A DNA stretch of 64,000 nt from Alteraquisediminimonas sediminicola. Its GTDB lineage: Bacteria > Pseudomonadota > Alphaproteobacteria > Sphingomonadales > Sphingomonadaceae. The stretch spans positions 62,001-126,000 of the forward strand of contig NZ_JAHXZS010000008.1 of assembly GCF_019740335.1 (NCBI RefSeq). The letters are read 5' to 3'. Shown piece after piece: positions 1 through 8,377 of the stretch. Made by a program: the position numbers and the translations under genes. The first letter of the stretch is position 1. Each line of letters opens with the position of its first letter. Below the pieces are notes generated by a model. That model saw nothing but the letters and a program-made list of their open reading frames with translations. It was not told where the DNA came from and made no database searches.

Positions 1-471
1 GGCCTTGGTCCCCATATAGGGCGCGTGGTCATCAAGCATGATCGTGGCGGTTGCGGAACTTATCTGGATGAGGGAGCCGCCATCGCGAACAACCGGCAGC
101 AGCGCCTGAAAAAACAGGAATGGACCGATGAACTGCAATTCGACAATCTTGCGAAGGTCCTCTTCAGTCACTTCCTCGAAAGGCCCTCGTAACCCCCAGC
201 CCGTGGCATTGACGATAACATCCAGTCCACCCGCATCGCGAAAATAATCGGCGAGACGCAGCGAATCATCGCGTGAAGTAATGTCGGCAACCATGGCGGC
301 ACCGCCGATCTCGTTAGCCAGTGCATCGAGCGATTCCCGGTGACGTCCTGAGACGACCACATGCGCGCCTTCCTCGGCAAGGCGACGAGCGATAACCTGC
401 CCCATATTATCGCGACCAGCCGCCCCCACAACCAGCGCAACCTTTCCCGACAAAGGCAATGTATCGCTCAT
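1..471 (-). CDS. SDR family oxidoreductase, C-terminus cut by window edge
   Basis: This is an NAD(P)-dependent short-chain dehydrogenase/reductase read leftwards from an ATG at 471, open for 157 codons to the edge. The N-terminus (MSDTLPLSGKVALVVGAAGR) carries a divergent glycine-rich nucleotide-binding loop (GAAGRDNMG in place of TGxxxGxG), and the usual NNAG is NATG near residue 89. The catalytic Tyr-x3-Lys is visible as YMGTK at the edge, with the preceding Ser in QISSATA. It is divergent from the transporter gene starting at 654. The substrate cannot be inferred. The family call is secure; the C-terminal third lies outside the window. Confidence 0.85.
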   Translation of the reverse strand, partial: MSDTLPLSGKVALVVGAAGRDNMGQVIARRLAEEGAHVVVSGRHRESLDALANEIGGAAMVADITSRDDSLRLADYFRDAGGLDVIVNATGWGLRGPFEEVTEEDLRKIVELQFIGPFLFFQALLPVVRDGGSLIQISSATATIMLDDHAPYMGTKA

Positions 472-504
472 ATCGCAATCTCCCACTTCATGCTTTACCT
501 AAGC

Positions 505-556
505 GATACAAAGGTGCGCCGATACGGCAGATGTCAAATTTGGTATCTCGTGATAC
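505..556. promoter_or_regulatory. Cluster of GATAC half-sites between divergent genes
   Basis: The gap between the divergent SDR and transporter genes holds GATAC at 505-509, 521-525 and 552-556 and its complement GTATC at 543-547. The last two form a short inverted repeat, GTATC-TCGT-GATAC. A regulator binding site is plausible, but the arms are only five bases. Confidence 0.25.
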
Positions 557-653
557 TTTTTGACATCGCCGGGCGCAACACCTCCTATACCTGACCGCGA
601 AATTATACTACACAAGCTGAAAATTGCAACATGCATGAAAAAGAGGATGCGAG

Positions 654-2015
654 ATGAAGCCTAACCGAGAACCGGTCACCAGCGAAGCAGGTTGGAACGA
701 CCAACCCCTTCCTGGTGCGTGGCGAAGTGTCGCAATCCTGACGTTGATTTACGCGTTTGGCACACTCGACCGCCAGCTCGCAGCCCTGCTTGTTCCGCAT
801 ATCAAGCGCGATCTGGCCCTCAGCGACCTTCAGGTCTCGCTAATACAAGGGCTTGCTTTTGGATTGTTTTTCATGCTGGCCAGTCCACTGGTCGGCTGGT
901 TAGTGGACCGCATAAATCGCCGCAAAGTGCTGTTCGTCGGAGTCACCGGTTGGTCTATCGGCGCTATGGTCTCTGGCCTGTCTAACTCTTTCGGCCAACT
1001 CTTCGGCGCCAGAGCGACCGTCGGCGCCTTCGAATCAACAATCAACCCCACCGCTTACTCCCTGCTGGGCAACCTATTTCCGCCACGCAAGCTGGCGCTG
1101 CCGCTCTCACTCTTCGTGCTTGGCGGTAATCTCGGCAGCGCCCTGTCGTTTGTCGCCGGTGGTGCGATCATCGCCTGGGCTGCGACCGCCCCGCAAGTCC
1201 TGCCTATACTTGGCTCTCTGCACGGCTGGCAGCTAGCCTTCATACTGACCGGCCTGCCAGGACTGCTGCTCGCCCCGACAATCATGTTCGCAATCGAACC
1301 GGCGCGCAAATGGGCCAAGTCTGGCGTGAATGAAGTGATCACCCATACCGGCTATGCCGATTTGTGGGTCTACATGCGCCGTCACAAAAGATTCTACACC
1401 GGCCATATTCTCGGTTTCGCACTTGTGATGGCGTTCATTGTCGGCCTGCAATCCTGGAACGCGACCTTTCTAGCGCGCACCTTCGGCTGGGACCTCTCAC
1501 GGATCGGCTATATCATTGGCTGGACGCAGTTTGGGTCAGCGCTGTTCGGCCTCGCATTACATGGCTGGATCGTGGACAAGCTCTATTCCCGGGGCATCGC
1601 CAATGCGCACCTGCTCTACTTCGCAGGGGTAACGCTGCTGGCAGCGCCGTGCGGAATTTTCGCCTATCTCTCAGGCAGCGCGATCGCGATGGTGGTGCTG
1701 TATAACCTCGCATATTTCTTCGTGATGGGCTTCGCCGGCATCGGCCCGGCCGCGCTGCAGATTGCCACCCCTGCAAATTTGCGCGGCAAGGTATCAGCGG
1801 TTTACATGGTCATCCTGTCCATCGTTGCGAGTGTGCTGGCGCCGATCGTCGTTGCGTCTTTCACCGATATCCTGTTCGCCGATGAGGCAAAGCTGGGCCT
1901 GTCGATGTCCCTATTCGCAGGGCTTACCAGCATCATCGCCGTGTGCATGTTTCTCTGGGCTGCAGGTGCGATGCGCCGCGCCATTGCTGATGCCAGAGAG
2001 CAAATTGAAGCTTAG
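654..2015 (+). CDS. Major facilitator superfamily transporter
   Basis: A 453-residue inner-membrane transporter with the hydrophobic pattern of about 12 helices. The cytoplasmic loop after helix 2 carries the family motif A as GWLVDRINRRK at residues 81-91. Length and organisation fit the proton-driven organic anion transporters found beside catabolic genes in sphingomonads (spinster or hexuronate type). The ATG at 654 follows an AG-rich stretch (aaaaagaggatgcgag). It is divergent from the SDR at 1-471 and convergent with the GMC oxidoreductase gene. The substrate is unknown; uptake of an aromatic or carboxylic compound is inferred from the surroundings only. Confidence 0.85.
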   Translation: MKPNREPVTSEAGWNDQPLPGAWRSVAILTLIYAFGTLDRQLAALLVPHIKRDLALSDLQVSLIQGLAFGLFFMLASPLVGWLVDRINRRKVLFVGVTGWSIGAMVSGLSNSFGQLFGARATVGAFESTINPTAYSLLGNLFPPRKLALPLSLFVLGGNLGSALSFVAGGAIIAWAATAPQVLPILGSLHGWQLAFILTGLPGLLLAPTIMFAIEPARKWAKSGVNEVITHTGYADLWVYMRRHKRFYTGHILGFALVMAFIVGLQSWNATFLARTFGWDLSRIGYIIGWTQFGSALFGLALHGWIVDKLYSRGIANAHLLYFAGVTLLAAPCGIFAYLSGSAIAMVVLYNLAYFFVMGFAGIGPAALQIATPANLRGKVSAVYMVILSIVASVLAPIVVASFTDILFADEAKLGLSMSLFAGLTSIIAVCMFLWAAGAMRRAIADAREQIEA

Positions 2016-2261
2016 GTATTTTGCGCTTAGATCCTCATTGAACCGGTATGGATAGAGGCGTGGCACTCACCCTTGACCAAGGCTTAGAGATAGATGGGCG
2101 GGCTATTGCGCGCGCTATCAGCCTCTACCTTCTGGTAGACACTGACTCACAAATCACACAATCTGGACATCTTATTGATGGGTTGGTGACTTCGCTATCC
2201 GCATCTGCAGTTCGCAACGCAGAAACCTTGGCGCCGGAGATATTGCATCCGGCGCCAATAC

Positions 2262-3923
2262 TCACGCCTCGCAGACGATCCGACGAGCAACTTCCCAGGC
2301 AAATGCCGTGGCTGGCGCATGCGTATTTCCGGATACCAGACCGGGCATGGCGGAACAATCAACCACACGCACGCCATCTACACCACGCACCCGACAATCG
2401 GAATCGAGTACAGCCTCCAGCCCACCCATGGCACAGCTGCCAACAGCATGCGTGCCGCAGCGCGAATAGCGACGGACGGAGGTCAGGATATCTTCGTCAC
2501 TTTCGATATGCTTGCCCGGTGCAAGCTCAGCGACCAACAAGTCCTTGAGTGCCGGTTGCGAAGCGAAACGGCGCAGCATCTTGAACGAAGCAATCGCACA
2601 TTCCTGGTCTTCCGGCGTGGTCAACCAATTGGGCTTGATCACGAGGCCGTCGGACATTGTCGCCCCACCGATGTCAATCGACCCGCGAGAGGTGAGCTGC
2701 AGCATCTGACCATAGACGGTAAATCCGGGCTCGCGTTCAACAACGCTGAGCTGGACAGGAAACTTGGGGTCGCCCGCTCGTGCGAATGTGAAGGCGCCTG
2801 CATATATCTGCAAGTCGGGATGAGGGAGATTCGGACGTGAACGAACAAACGCGCCAACCTCATACGGCCCCGTCGCCAGAGGCCCGCTGCCAAACATAGC
2901 GTATCGCAGGACGTTGGCTACCAGGCGCGGACCACGAAACTCGCGGTTATTGCCCGGCACGGACAAACGAAACGCAATCGAAAGACCAAGGTGCTCACGG
3001 AGGTTACGCCCCACCGCTGCGCGATCGGCCACCACCGGCACGCCCGCGCCTGACAACACTTCGCCTGGCCCGACGCCGGAGCGCTGCAAAAGTGCGGGGC
3101 TTTCGATGGCCCCTGCCGACACAATCACCTCGCCAGCTACGCCTATGCGCTGCACACCTGCAGCATTCTCCACCTCAACAGCAACCGCCCGGCCTTGTTC
3201 GAATATGATGCGGCGTACTAGAGTGTCAGTCATGACACTGAGGTTCGGACGTCGACGCGCCGGTTCAAGAAAGGCCTTGGCAGAGCTGACCCGTCGACCG
3301 TTGCGGATATTGTGGGCATAATAGCCTACGCCTTCAATGTCCTCTCCATTAAGGTCGTCGCGGCGCGGGAGGCCCATGCTCTCGCCTGCAGCAATCGCAG
3401 CCTCTGCAGCAGGATAGCGAAATTTACCGGGAGAAATCGTGACCGGCCCACCAACACCTCGTCCCCCGCCCAGTCCAAGCTCGTGATTCTCAACGGCGGC
3501 GTATGCATCCCGCATCACTGACCAGTTCCAGCCTGTAGCGCCAGCTTCGCCCCAGGCATCGAAATCCGAAGGCTGCCCACGCGACCAGATCATGCCGTTG
3601 ATCGCAGACGATCCCCCCAAACCGCGCCCACGCACCCAGACTTCACTCGATGCCTCATCGGGTAGACGGGCCTGTGACACCGGATAATGCCAGGCAAAGC
3701 GAGGATTGAGCGCAAGCTTGCCGATTCCCTTGGGCATCGTCACAAGCGGCGAACGATTGTCCCCGCCCGCTTCGATCAAAAGGACATTGTTGCGCCCATT
3801 ACGCGAGAGGCCCTCAGCCATAACGCAGCCGGACGAACCGGCGCCAACCACAATATAATCAAAAACAACGTCGGTCTGCGTAGTCACAAGATAATCGAAG
3901 ACTAGGTCGGTCTTTACGGTCAC
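2262..3923 (-). CDS. GMC-family FAD oxidoreductase (choline/alcohol dehydrogenase-like)
   Basis: A flavoprotein of the glucose-methanol-choline family, oxidising a primary alcohol to an aldehyde with FAD. The FAD-binding motif VGAGSSGC is near residues 26-33, the GMC signature region around GLGGSSAINGMIWSRG follows, and the C-terminal catalytic pair region reads CGTHAVGSCAMG and SGNTHAPA, so both expected histidine positions are present. I chose the GTG at 3923 because GAGAGG lies 7 bases upstream; an in-frame ATG at 3980 is possible but has no such site. The first 24 codons are two near-identical 12-codon units, so a second GTG follows at 3887. It is divergent from the SnoaL/ABM pair. Confidence 0.85.
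   Translation of the reverse strand: MTVKTDLVFDYLVTTQTDVVFDYIVVGAGSSGCVMAEGLSRNGRNNVLLIEAGGDNRSPLVTMPKGIGKLALNPRFAWHYPVSQARLPDEASSEVWVRGRGLGGSSAINGMIWSRGQPSDFDAWGEAGATGWNWSVMRDAYAAVENHELGLGGGRGVGGPVTISPGKFRYPAAEAAIAAGESMGLPRRDDLNGEDIEGVGYYAHNIRNGRRVSSAKAFLEPARRRPNLSVMTDTLVRRIIFEQGRAVAVEVENAAGVQRIGVAGEVIVSAGAIESPALLQRSGVGPGEVLSGAGVPVVADRAAVGRNLREHLGLSIAFRLSVPGNNREFRGPRLVANVLRYAMFGSGPLATGPYEVGAFVRSRPNLPHPDLQIYAGAFTFARAGDPKFPVQLSVVEREPGFTVYGQMLQLTSRGSIDIGGATMSDGLVIKPNWLTTPEDQECAIASFKMLRRFASQPALKDLLVAELAPGKHIESDEDILTSVRRYSRCGTHAVGSCAMGGLEAVLDSDCRVRGVDGVRVVDCSAMPGLVSGNTHAPATAFAWEVARRIVCEA
3852..3923 (-). repeat. 36-base tandem duplication at the start of the GMC gene
   Basis: Two adjacent 36-base units encode VTVKTDLVFDYL and VTTQTDVVFDYI. 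Each begins with GTG. The second unit is the one normally found just before the FAD-binding loop in this family; the first looks like an in-frame duplication that extended the N-terminus by 12 residues. Confidence 0.7.
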
Positions 3924-4174
3924 AAGCGATCCTCTCGTCTGCGAGATGCAGGACATTATTATGCCATTCGCATCCGCCATGGCAGGGCAGCGACCTTAAA
4001 TCGCGCCCCGATCCCCGCAGGTCCTCGCCCTGCATCTGGCACTTTCTAAGACGCGCCTTACAATAAAGCAAGCAAGCTTGACCTTATTTATGATGCGCGT
4101 GATATTTTTATGTTCACAGCCGGATCATCTGTCGTTATCAATACCGTCGAATCCCTATCTGAGCGAGGTCCGCA

Positions 4175-4576
4175 GTGCTAAACCAAGACGCCCAGGCTCG
4201 AGTTGGTATCGATGCCCTTATCGCAACCTACAGCGACGCGGTGAATCGCCGCGACGCCGATGCATGGGCGGCGTGCTGGGCGGAGGACGCGATCTGGCGT
4301 TTTCACGGCCACGAACTGGTGGGCCGCGACGCCATTCTTGCCGCCTGGCGCAAAGCGATGGCTAGCTACGAACATGTTTGGTTCATGGCCTTTGTTGGCC
4401 ATATCGAATTGCACGGCAATAACGCCAACCTGCGCACCCACACATTCGAATATCTACACCCGGCCAGCAGCTCACCGAAGCTTCAATCCGGGCTGTATGA
4501 TGACAGCGTCACCTTCCTGGATGGCCGCTGGATCTTCACCATTCGTAGTTTTTCATCTCAGGAGTTACCATTATGA
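4175..4576 (+). CDS. SnoaL-like / NTF2-fold protein
   Basis: A 133-residue protein of the SnoaL-like NTF2 fold, with the family's usual opening (IDALIATYSDAVNRRDADAWAACWAEDA) followed by WRFHG and a C-terminal strand ending in WIFTIRSF. Members are small cyclases, isomerases or hydratases, or beta subunits of ring-hydroxylating enzymes. The GTG start at 4175 has GAGG 6 bases upstream. Its TGA overlaps the ATG of the next gene, so the two are translationally coupled. The family is clear; the reaction is unknown. Confidence 0.8.
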   Translation: MLNQDAQARVGIDALIATYSDAVNRRDADAWAACWAEDAIWRFHGHELVGRDAILAAWRKAMASYEHVWFMAFVGHIELHGNNANLRTHTFEYLHPASSSPKLQSGLYDDSVTFLDGRWIFTIRSFSSQELPL

Positions 4577-4920
4577 CCATTATCGTCTCTGCCGTTATGG
4601 AGCTTGATCCGGCGCATGCCGAACGCATCATTCTTGAAGCGCGGCCCCTGATTGAGGCCTCGCTCGATGAGCCGGGATGCCTCGCCTACAGCTGGTCGCT
4701 GGACCCGCTCAATCCGGGCACGATCAACGTTTTCGAAAAATGGACTGACGAGGCCGCGCTCGCCTATCACTTCACACTGCCCAACTACACCGAAATGCGC
4801 CAAGTGTTGCGTTCAGCCGGGCCAATCAAATCCAATAGCTGCAAATATCTGGTTGCCCGCGAAGAGCCTATCTACGATGCGGATGGAAAACCCCGCGCGG
4901 ACTTCTTCAGCCAAGTCTAA
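4573..4920 (+). CDS. ABM-domain putative monooxygenase (YgiN-like)
   Basis: A 115-residue protein of the antibiotic-biosynthesis monooxygenase (ABM) dimeric ferredoxin-like fold. The pattern EARPLIEASLDEPGCLAYSW followed by VFEKWTDEAALAYH is typical of the family. Relatives oxidise quinols or polycyclic phenols without a metal or flavin. The start codon overlaps the stop of the SnoaL-like gene (ATGA), with AGGAG 8 bases before it, so a two-gene unit is likely. The substrate is unknown, but pairing with a SnoaL-like protein is reminiscent of small aromatic-modifying modules. Confidence 0.8.
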   Translation: MTIIVSAVMELDPAHAERIILEARPLIEASLDEPGCLAYSWSLDPLNPGTINVFEKWTDEAALAYHFTLPNYTEMRQVLRSAGPIKSNSCKYLVAREEPIYDADGKPRADFFSQV

Positions 4921-4933
4921 AACCGTTCAACAC

Positions 4934-4965
4934 GGAGGGCGGACAGAATATTCTGTCCGCCCTCC
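4934..4965. terminator. 32-base perfect palindrome, likely bidirectional terminator
   Basis: The sequence GGAGGGCGGACAGAAT is followed directly by its exact complement, giving a 16-base stem centred at 4949/4950. It lies between the stop codons of two convergent genes (4920 and 4974), the position expected for a shared terminator. There is no clear T-run on either side. Confidence 0.7.
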
Positions 4966-4973
4966 CGTCAGAT

Positions 4974-6176
4974 TCAGCCCTCGTTGCTGCTGGCGAGAAT
5001 AGCTTCCATTTGCGCGTGCTGCTTCTGCAACACAGCCTCATTGGCACCAAAGACCATGCGGAAACCTTCCGGTGCCCAAGCAAGGTTGCGCTGCCCTTCT
5101 GCCGAGACGCTATAGTCTTCTGTCGTCACCACACGCTCAACAAAATCATGTATATCCGCCCAATCCTGATCGGGGCGATCTTCGGTGGCATGCGCCGGAC
5201 GATAAGTTGCCATCAGCGTAACGCATTCCTGCGGCGTTTCACCCGGGAACACCCGCGATACACCATAGAACATGCCGCCGCCTGGCAGGGTATTCACGTT
5301 GATGCTGACATTCGGAAACAGCATGTAGAGACCGCCATAATCAGACTTGGGCCATGTCTCTTCCGGCTGGCTGCCATATTCGATGAAATCAGCACGCGGA
5401 AAGCCGATACGCACGTGCAACCCTTGCGGGCTATAGCTCATGGTATTGGAAAAGGCCAAAGAGCCGATCGTGCTTGGATGCAGTGTCGCGAAATGATAGC
5501 TCTCGCCATAAGTATCGAATGCATATTTCCAATTGGCGCCCGTATGGACGACCGAGGACTTGATCGGCCGCGCCTTGCCCAATTCAAGATGCGCCAGTTC
5601 ATCGCCCATCGGCCCCAGCCAGTCAGCCACATCGATAGGATCCCCACCCGGGGTCCCCCGGACAAAAATCATCCCATGCCATTCGGCAACGGGCACCGGA
5701 ATAAGCCCGAGCTGTTCGCGCTCGATTCCCTCAAAACCTTCCTTGCCCGGCTGCCCGATCAGCTTGCCGTCAAGATCGAAGGTCCAGCCGTGAAATTTGC
5801 ATGTCATCCGCGTACGTGCATCGCACTCGGTAACAAGCCGCGCAGCACGGTGCGCACACATGTTGAGAAAGGCGTTGAGCACGCCCTCCTTATTGCGCAC
5901 AATCAGGATCGCCGGGCCAAGCACGTCGAACAGCAGCTTATCGCCGGGATTGGGGACATCGAGCGAGAACCCCGCCAAAATCGGCCGCTTAAGGAACAAC
6001 TCCCGTCGCTCCGCCTGCGCCCGCTCGGGGTCAGCGTAGATGGCAGGATCAATACGTCGCGGCCCGTCCGACAGATCGGTAGTCTTCCCGAGCATGTGCG
6101 CGATTGTCTTACGGCGTAAATCTTGATGAGAGCGATCTCGGCGCTCTGCCATGCTCTGGGCTGTGGAATCAGACAT
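4974..6176 (-). CDS. Rieske non-haem iron oxygenase, alpha subunit (bridging-Glu type)
   Basis: A 400-residue oxygenase component. The Rieske [2Fe-2S] ligands are C107-x-H109 and C126-x2-H129. The mononuclear iron site follows as E225-S-Y-H228-x4-H233, where the residue linking the two metal centres is Glu rather than the Asp of naphthalene dioxygenase; Glu is known from carnitine monooxygenase CntA. There is no beta subunit next door, which fits a homotrimer. The ATG at 6176 has AGGAG 7 bases upstream. It is divergent from the crotonase operon. Electron-transfer partners are not in the window. Demethylation or hydroxylation of an aromatic or quaternary compound is possible; the substrate is unknown. 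Confidence 0.9.
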   Translation of the reverse strand: MSDSTAQSMAERRDRSHQDLRRKTIAHMLGKTTDLSDGPRRIDPAIYADPERAQAERRELFLKRPILAGFSLDVPNPGDKLLFDVLGPAILIVRNKEGVLNAFLNMCAHRAARLVTECDARTRMTCKFHGWTFDLDGKLIGQPGKEGFEGIEREQLGLIPVPVAEWHGMIFVRGTPGGDPIDVADWLGPMGDELAHLELGKARPIKSSVVHTGANWKYAFDTYGESYHFATLHPSTIGSLAFSNTMSYSPQGLHVRIGFPRADFIEYGSQPEETWPKSDYGGLYMLFPNVSINVNTLPGGGMFYGVSRVFPGETPQECVTLMATYRPAHATEDRPDQDWADIHDFVERVVTTEDYSVSAEGQRNLAWAPEGFRMVFGANEAVLQKQHAQMEAILASSNEG

Positions 6177-6203
6177 ATTGATCTCCTAAGGATCGATTGA
6201 CGG

Positions 6204-6216
6204 AACTTTATGCAAC
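6204..6216. promoter_or_regulatory. 13-base motif AACTTTATGCAAC, copy 1
   Basis: This 13-mer lies in the divergent promoter region between the Rieske gene (6176) and the crotonase gene (6316). An identical copy lies at 8308-8320 upstream of the ThDP enzyme gene. It is a candidate operator or promoter element. Confidence 0.4.
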
Positions 6217-6315
6217 TTGTATCAAAATTTCAAGCACACTTCTCCCAAATGAGCGAATGACTCATTGATCGACATCAAATCTGCGGGGGTGACGCCCCTT
6301 ATTAAGAGACACAAA

Positions 6316-7206
6316 ATGACCAAACCACCCGCGCCCCCCCCGATCACTTACGAGACTGACCAGCCGGTATTATATGAAGTCATCGACGGCATCGCCTGGG
6401 TCACGATGAACCGGCCCGATTTCAAAAATGCACAAAATGGGCAGATGACCTATGCCCTTGATGATGCGTTCATGCGGGCAGTTGCCGATGATGAGGTGGG
6501 ATGCATTGTCCTTGCTGGGAACGGTAAGCACTTTTCCGCCGGGCACGATATCGGCACGCCGGGCCGGGATCTGATGCGACAGTTTGACAACCGATTAATG
6601 GTCCCCCCCCATGTCAACAAACCCGCCGCCGAATTGCTCTATACACGCGAACAAGAGCAATATCTGGGCATGTGCCGGCGCTGGCGCGACATCTCCAAGC
6701 CGACAATCGCTATGGTGCAGGGGGCCTGCATCGCTGGCGGATTAATGCTTGCCTGGGTTTGCGACCTGATCGTCGCCTCAGAAGACGCCTTTTTCCAAGA
6801 CCCCGTCAATCGCATGGGCATCCCCGGAGTAGAATATTTCGCCCACGCCTTTGAACTGCCTCCCCGGGTGGCAAAGGAATTCCTTTTGCTGGGTGAGCGG
6901 ATGACTGCCCATCGCGCCGAGCAATTCGGCATGGTCAACAAGGTCGTCTCACGTGACATGTTACGTGAAACCGTGGCTACCATGGCAGCAAAACTTGCTG
7001 CCCAGCCGCGCCTTGGCAATTGGTTGACCAAGCAGGCAATCAACCACGTGGAGGAATTGCGTGGCAAGCGCACCGCGATGGACGCCGTATTCCACATGCA
7101 TCACTTCGCCCACGCCCAGAACGATCTGGTCCACGGCAGTGCGCTCGGCGGTTTCAGCGCCAAGGCCATGGCGAATACCAACAAGCGGCAAGCTGAAAAG
7201 CCCTGA
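6316..7206 (+). CDS. Enoyl-CoA hydratase/isomerase (crotonase) family protein
   Basis: A 296-residue crotonase-fold enzyme acting on a CoA thioester. The oxyanion-hole segment reads KHFSAGHDIG and the second glycine pair is in GACIAGGLMLAWVCDL. The two glutamates that act in classical enoyl-CoA hydratase are not at their usual places (GGLMLAW and MGIPGVEYF), so isomerase, hydrolase or C-C lyase chemistry is equally possible. I chose the ATG at 6316 with AAGAGA just upstream; an in-frame TTG at 6265 lacks support. It is first in a plus-strand run with the quinone oxidoreductase gene 48 bases downstream. Confidence 0.85.
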   Translation: MTKPPAPPPITYETDQPVLYEVIDGIAWVTMNRPDFKNAQNGQMTYALDDAFMRAVADDEVGCIVLAGNGKHFSAGHDIGTPGRDLMRQFDNRLMVPPHVNKPAAELLYTREQEQYLGMCRRWRDISKPTIAMVQGACIAGGLMLAWVCDLIVASEDAFFQDPVNRMGIPGVEYFAHAFELPPRVAKEFLLLGERMTAHRAEQFGMVNKVVSRDMLRETVATMAAKLAAQPRLGNWLTKQAINHVEELRGKRTAMDAVFHMHHFAHAQNDLVHGSALGGFSAKAMANTNKRQAEKP

Positions 7207-7254
7207 ACCCCATACCAACCAACATTCCCGAAACGCACAATCAAAGGATCAGCC

Positions 7255-8241
7255 ATGCGCGCAGTTACCATTGAAGGGGGCAAGGGTCCCGCCGAAGCCA
7301 TGCATGTGGCAGATGTACAAAACCCAACTGCTGGCCCCGGGGAAATCCTCATCAGGGTGATCGCTGCCGGGGTCAACCGCCCTGACATCAGCCAACGCGA
7401 AGGCAATTATCCCCCGCCGCCGGGCGCATCCGACATCATGGGCCTCGAAGTTGCCGGCACTGTCGCAGCACTTGGCGAAGGTGTGACGCAATGGCGTATC
7501 GGTGACCGGGTTTGCGCCTTGCTCGCTGGCGGCGGCTATGCCGAGTTCGCCCGCGTCGATGCCCGCCACGCCCTGCCTGTCCCGGCTGCACTAACGCTGA
7601 TCAATGCGGCTGGTCTGCCGGAAACACTGTTCACCGTCTTCACCAACTTGTTTGAACGCGGCCATCTTGTCGCAGGTGAGACTGCTTTGATCCATGGTGG
7701 CAACAGTGGCATCGGCGTCACAGCCATCCAGATGGCCAAAGCGGCCGGTGCAAGGGTGATCACCACGGTCCGCGGCGCTGACAAGGCGGCTCGCGCCAAA
7801 GCGCTGGGCGCAGACATAGTGATCGACGTCACCACAGAGGATTTCGCCACGCGTTGCCGCGCAGAAGGCGGCGTCAACGTTGTGCTCGACATTATCGGCG
7901 GTGATTATTTCGCACGCAATATCGAAGCCCTTAACCCCGATGGGCGACTGGTCCAGATTGCAACAATGGGCGGGGAACTGGTCCAGACCAACCTGTTGAC
8001 CTTGATGTTCAAGCGGCTGACATTGACCGCATCCACCTTGCGTGGCCGTCCTGACGATGAAAAGGCGCGGCTCGCAGCGGAAATTCGCCGACAAGTCCTC
8101 CCCTGGATTGAAACCGGTAAGGTGCGCATCCCGATCGACAGCATATTTCCGCTTGAACAAGCCACTGAAGCGCATCGCACCCTCGAACGATCACAGCAAT
8201 TTGGCAAAGTGGTCCTGCTGGTAGCAGAGGATAATAGCTGA
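7255..8241 (+). CDS. NAD(P)H:quinone oxidoreductase, medium-chain dehydrogenase family
   Basis: A 328-residue zinc-independent medium-chain dehydrogenase/reductase of the quinone oxidoreductase (PIG3-like) branch. It opens with MRAVTIEGG, has the GroES-like half with AAGVNRPDISQREGNYPPPPG, and the nucleotide loop GGNSGIGVTAIQMAK. The structural zinc cysteines of alcohol dehydrogenases are absent. It reduces quinones or alpha,beta-unsaturated carbonyls with NADPH. An AAGGATC site precedes the ATG. Placed between a crotonase and a ThDP enzyme, it may act on an enoyl intermediate of the same pathway. Confidence 0.85.
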   Translation: MRAVTIEGGKGPAEAMHVADVQNPTAGPGEILIRVIAAGVNRPDISQREGNYPPPPGASDIMGLEVAGTVAALGEGVTQWRIGDRVCALLAGGGYAEFARVDARHALPVPAALTLINAAGLPETLFTVFTNLFERGHLVAGETALIHGGNSGIGVTAIQMAKAAGARVITTVRGADKAARAKALGADIVIDVTTEDFATRCRAEGGVNVVLDIIGGDYFARNIEALNPDGRLVQIATMGGELVQTNLLTLMFKRLTLTASTLRGRPDDEKARLAAEIRRQVLPWIETGKVRIPIDSIFPLEQATEAHRTLERSQQFGKVVLLVAEDNS

Positions 8242-8307
8242 GCTTCACAGCACCGCGAAACGATGTCTCGCCGCGACGCCAAAATCGCTTGACCGTGCGC
8301 CCCGACA

Positions 8308-8320
8308 AACTTTATGCAAC
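8308..8320. promoter_or_regulatory. 13-base motif AACTTTATGCAAC, copy 2
   Basis: Identical to 6204-6216 and in the same orientation, 58 bases before the ThDP enzyme start. In both places an AT-rich TAT/TTT stretch follows about 5-12 bases later. This suggests co-regulation of the two transcription units. Confidence 0.4.
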
Positions 8321-8377
8321 ACATTATACTTTTTACCGAGCAGGACTCGGAATAGCTTGAACTCCGGAGAGATCGCA

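Noticed and set aside
5010-6119. A 369-codon plus-strand frame opposite the Rieske gene
   Set aside because: The minus strand shows complete Rieske and iron-site motifs; the plus frame has no family likeness.
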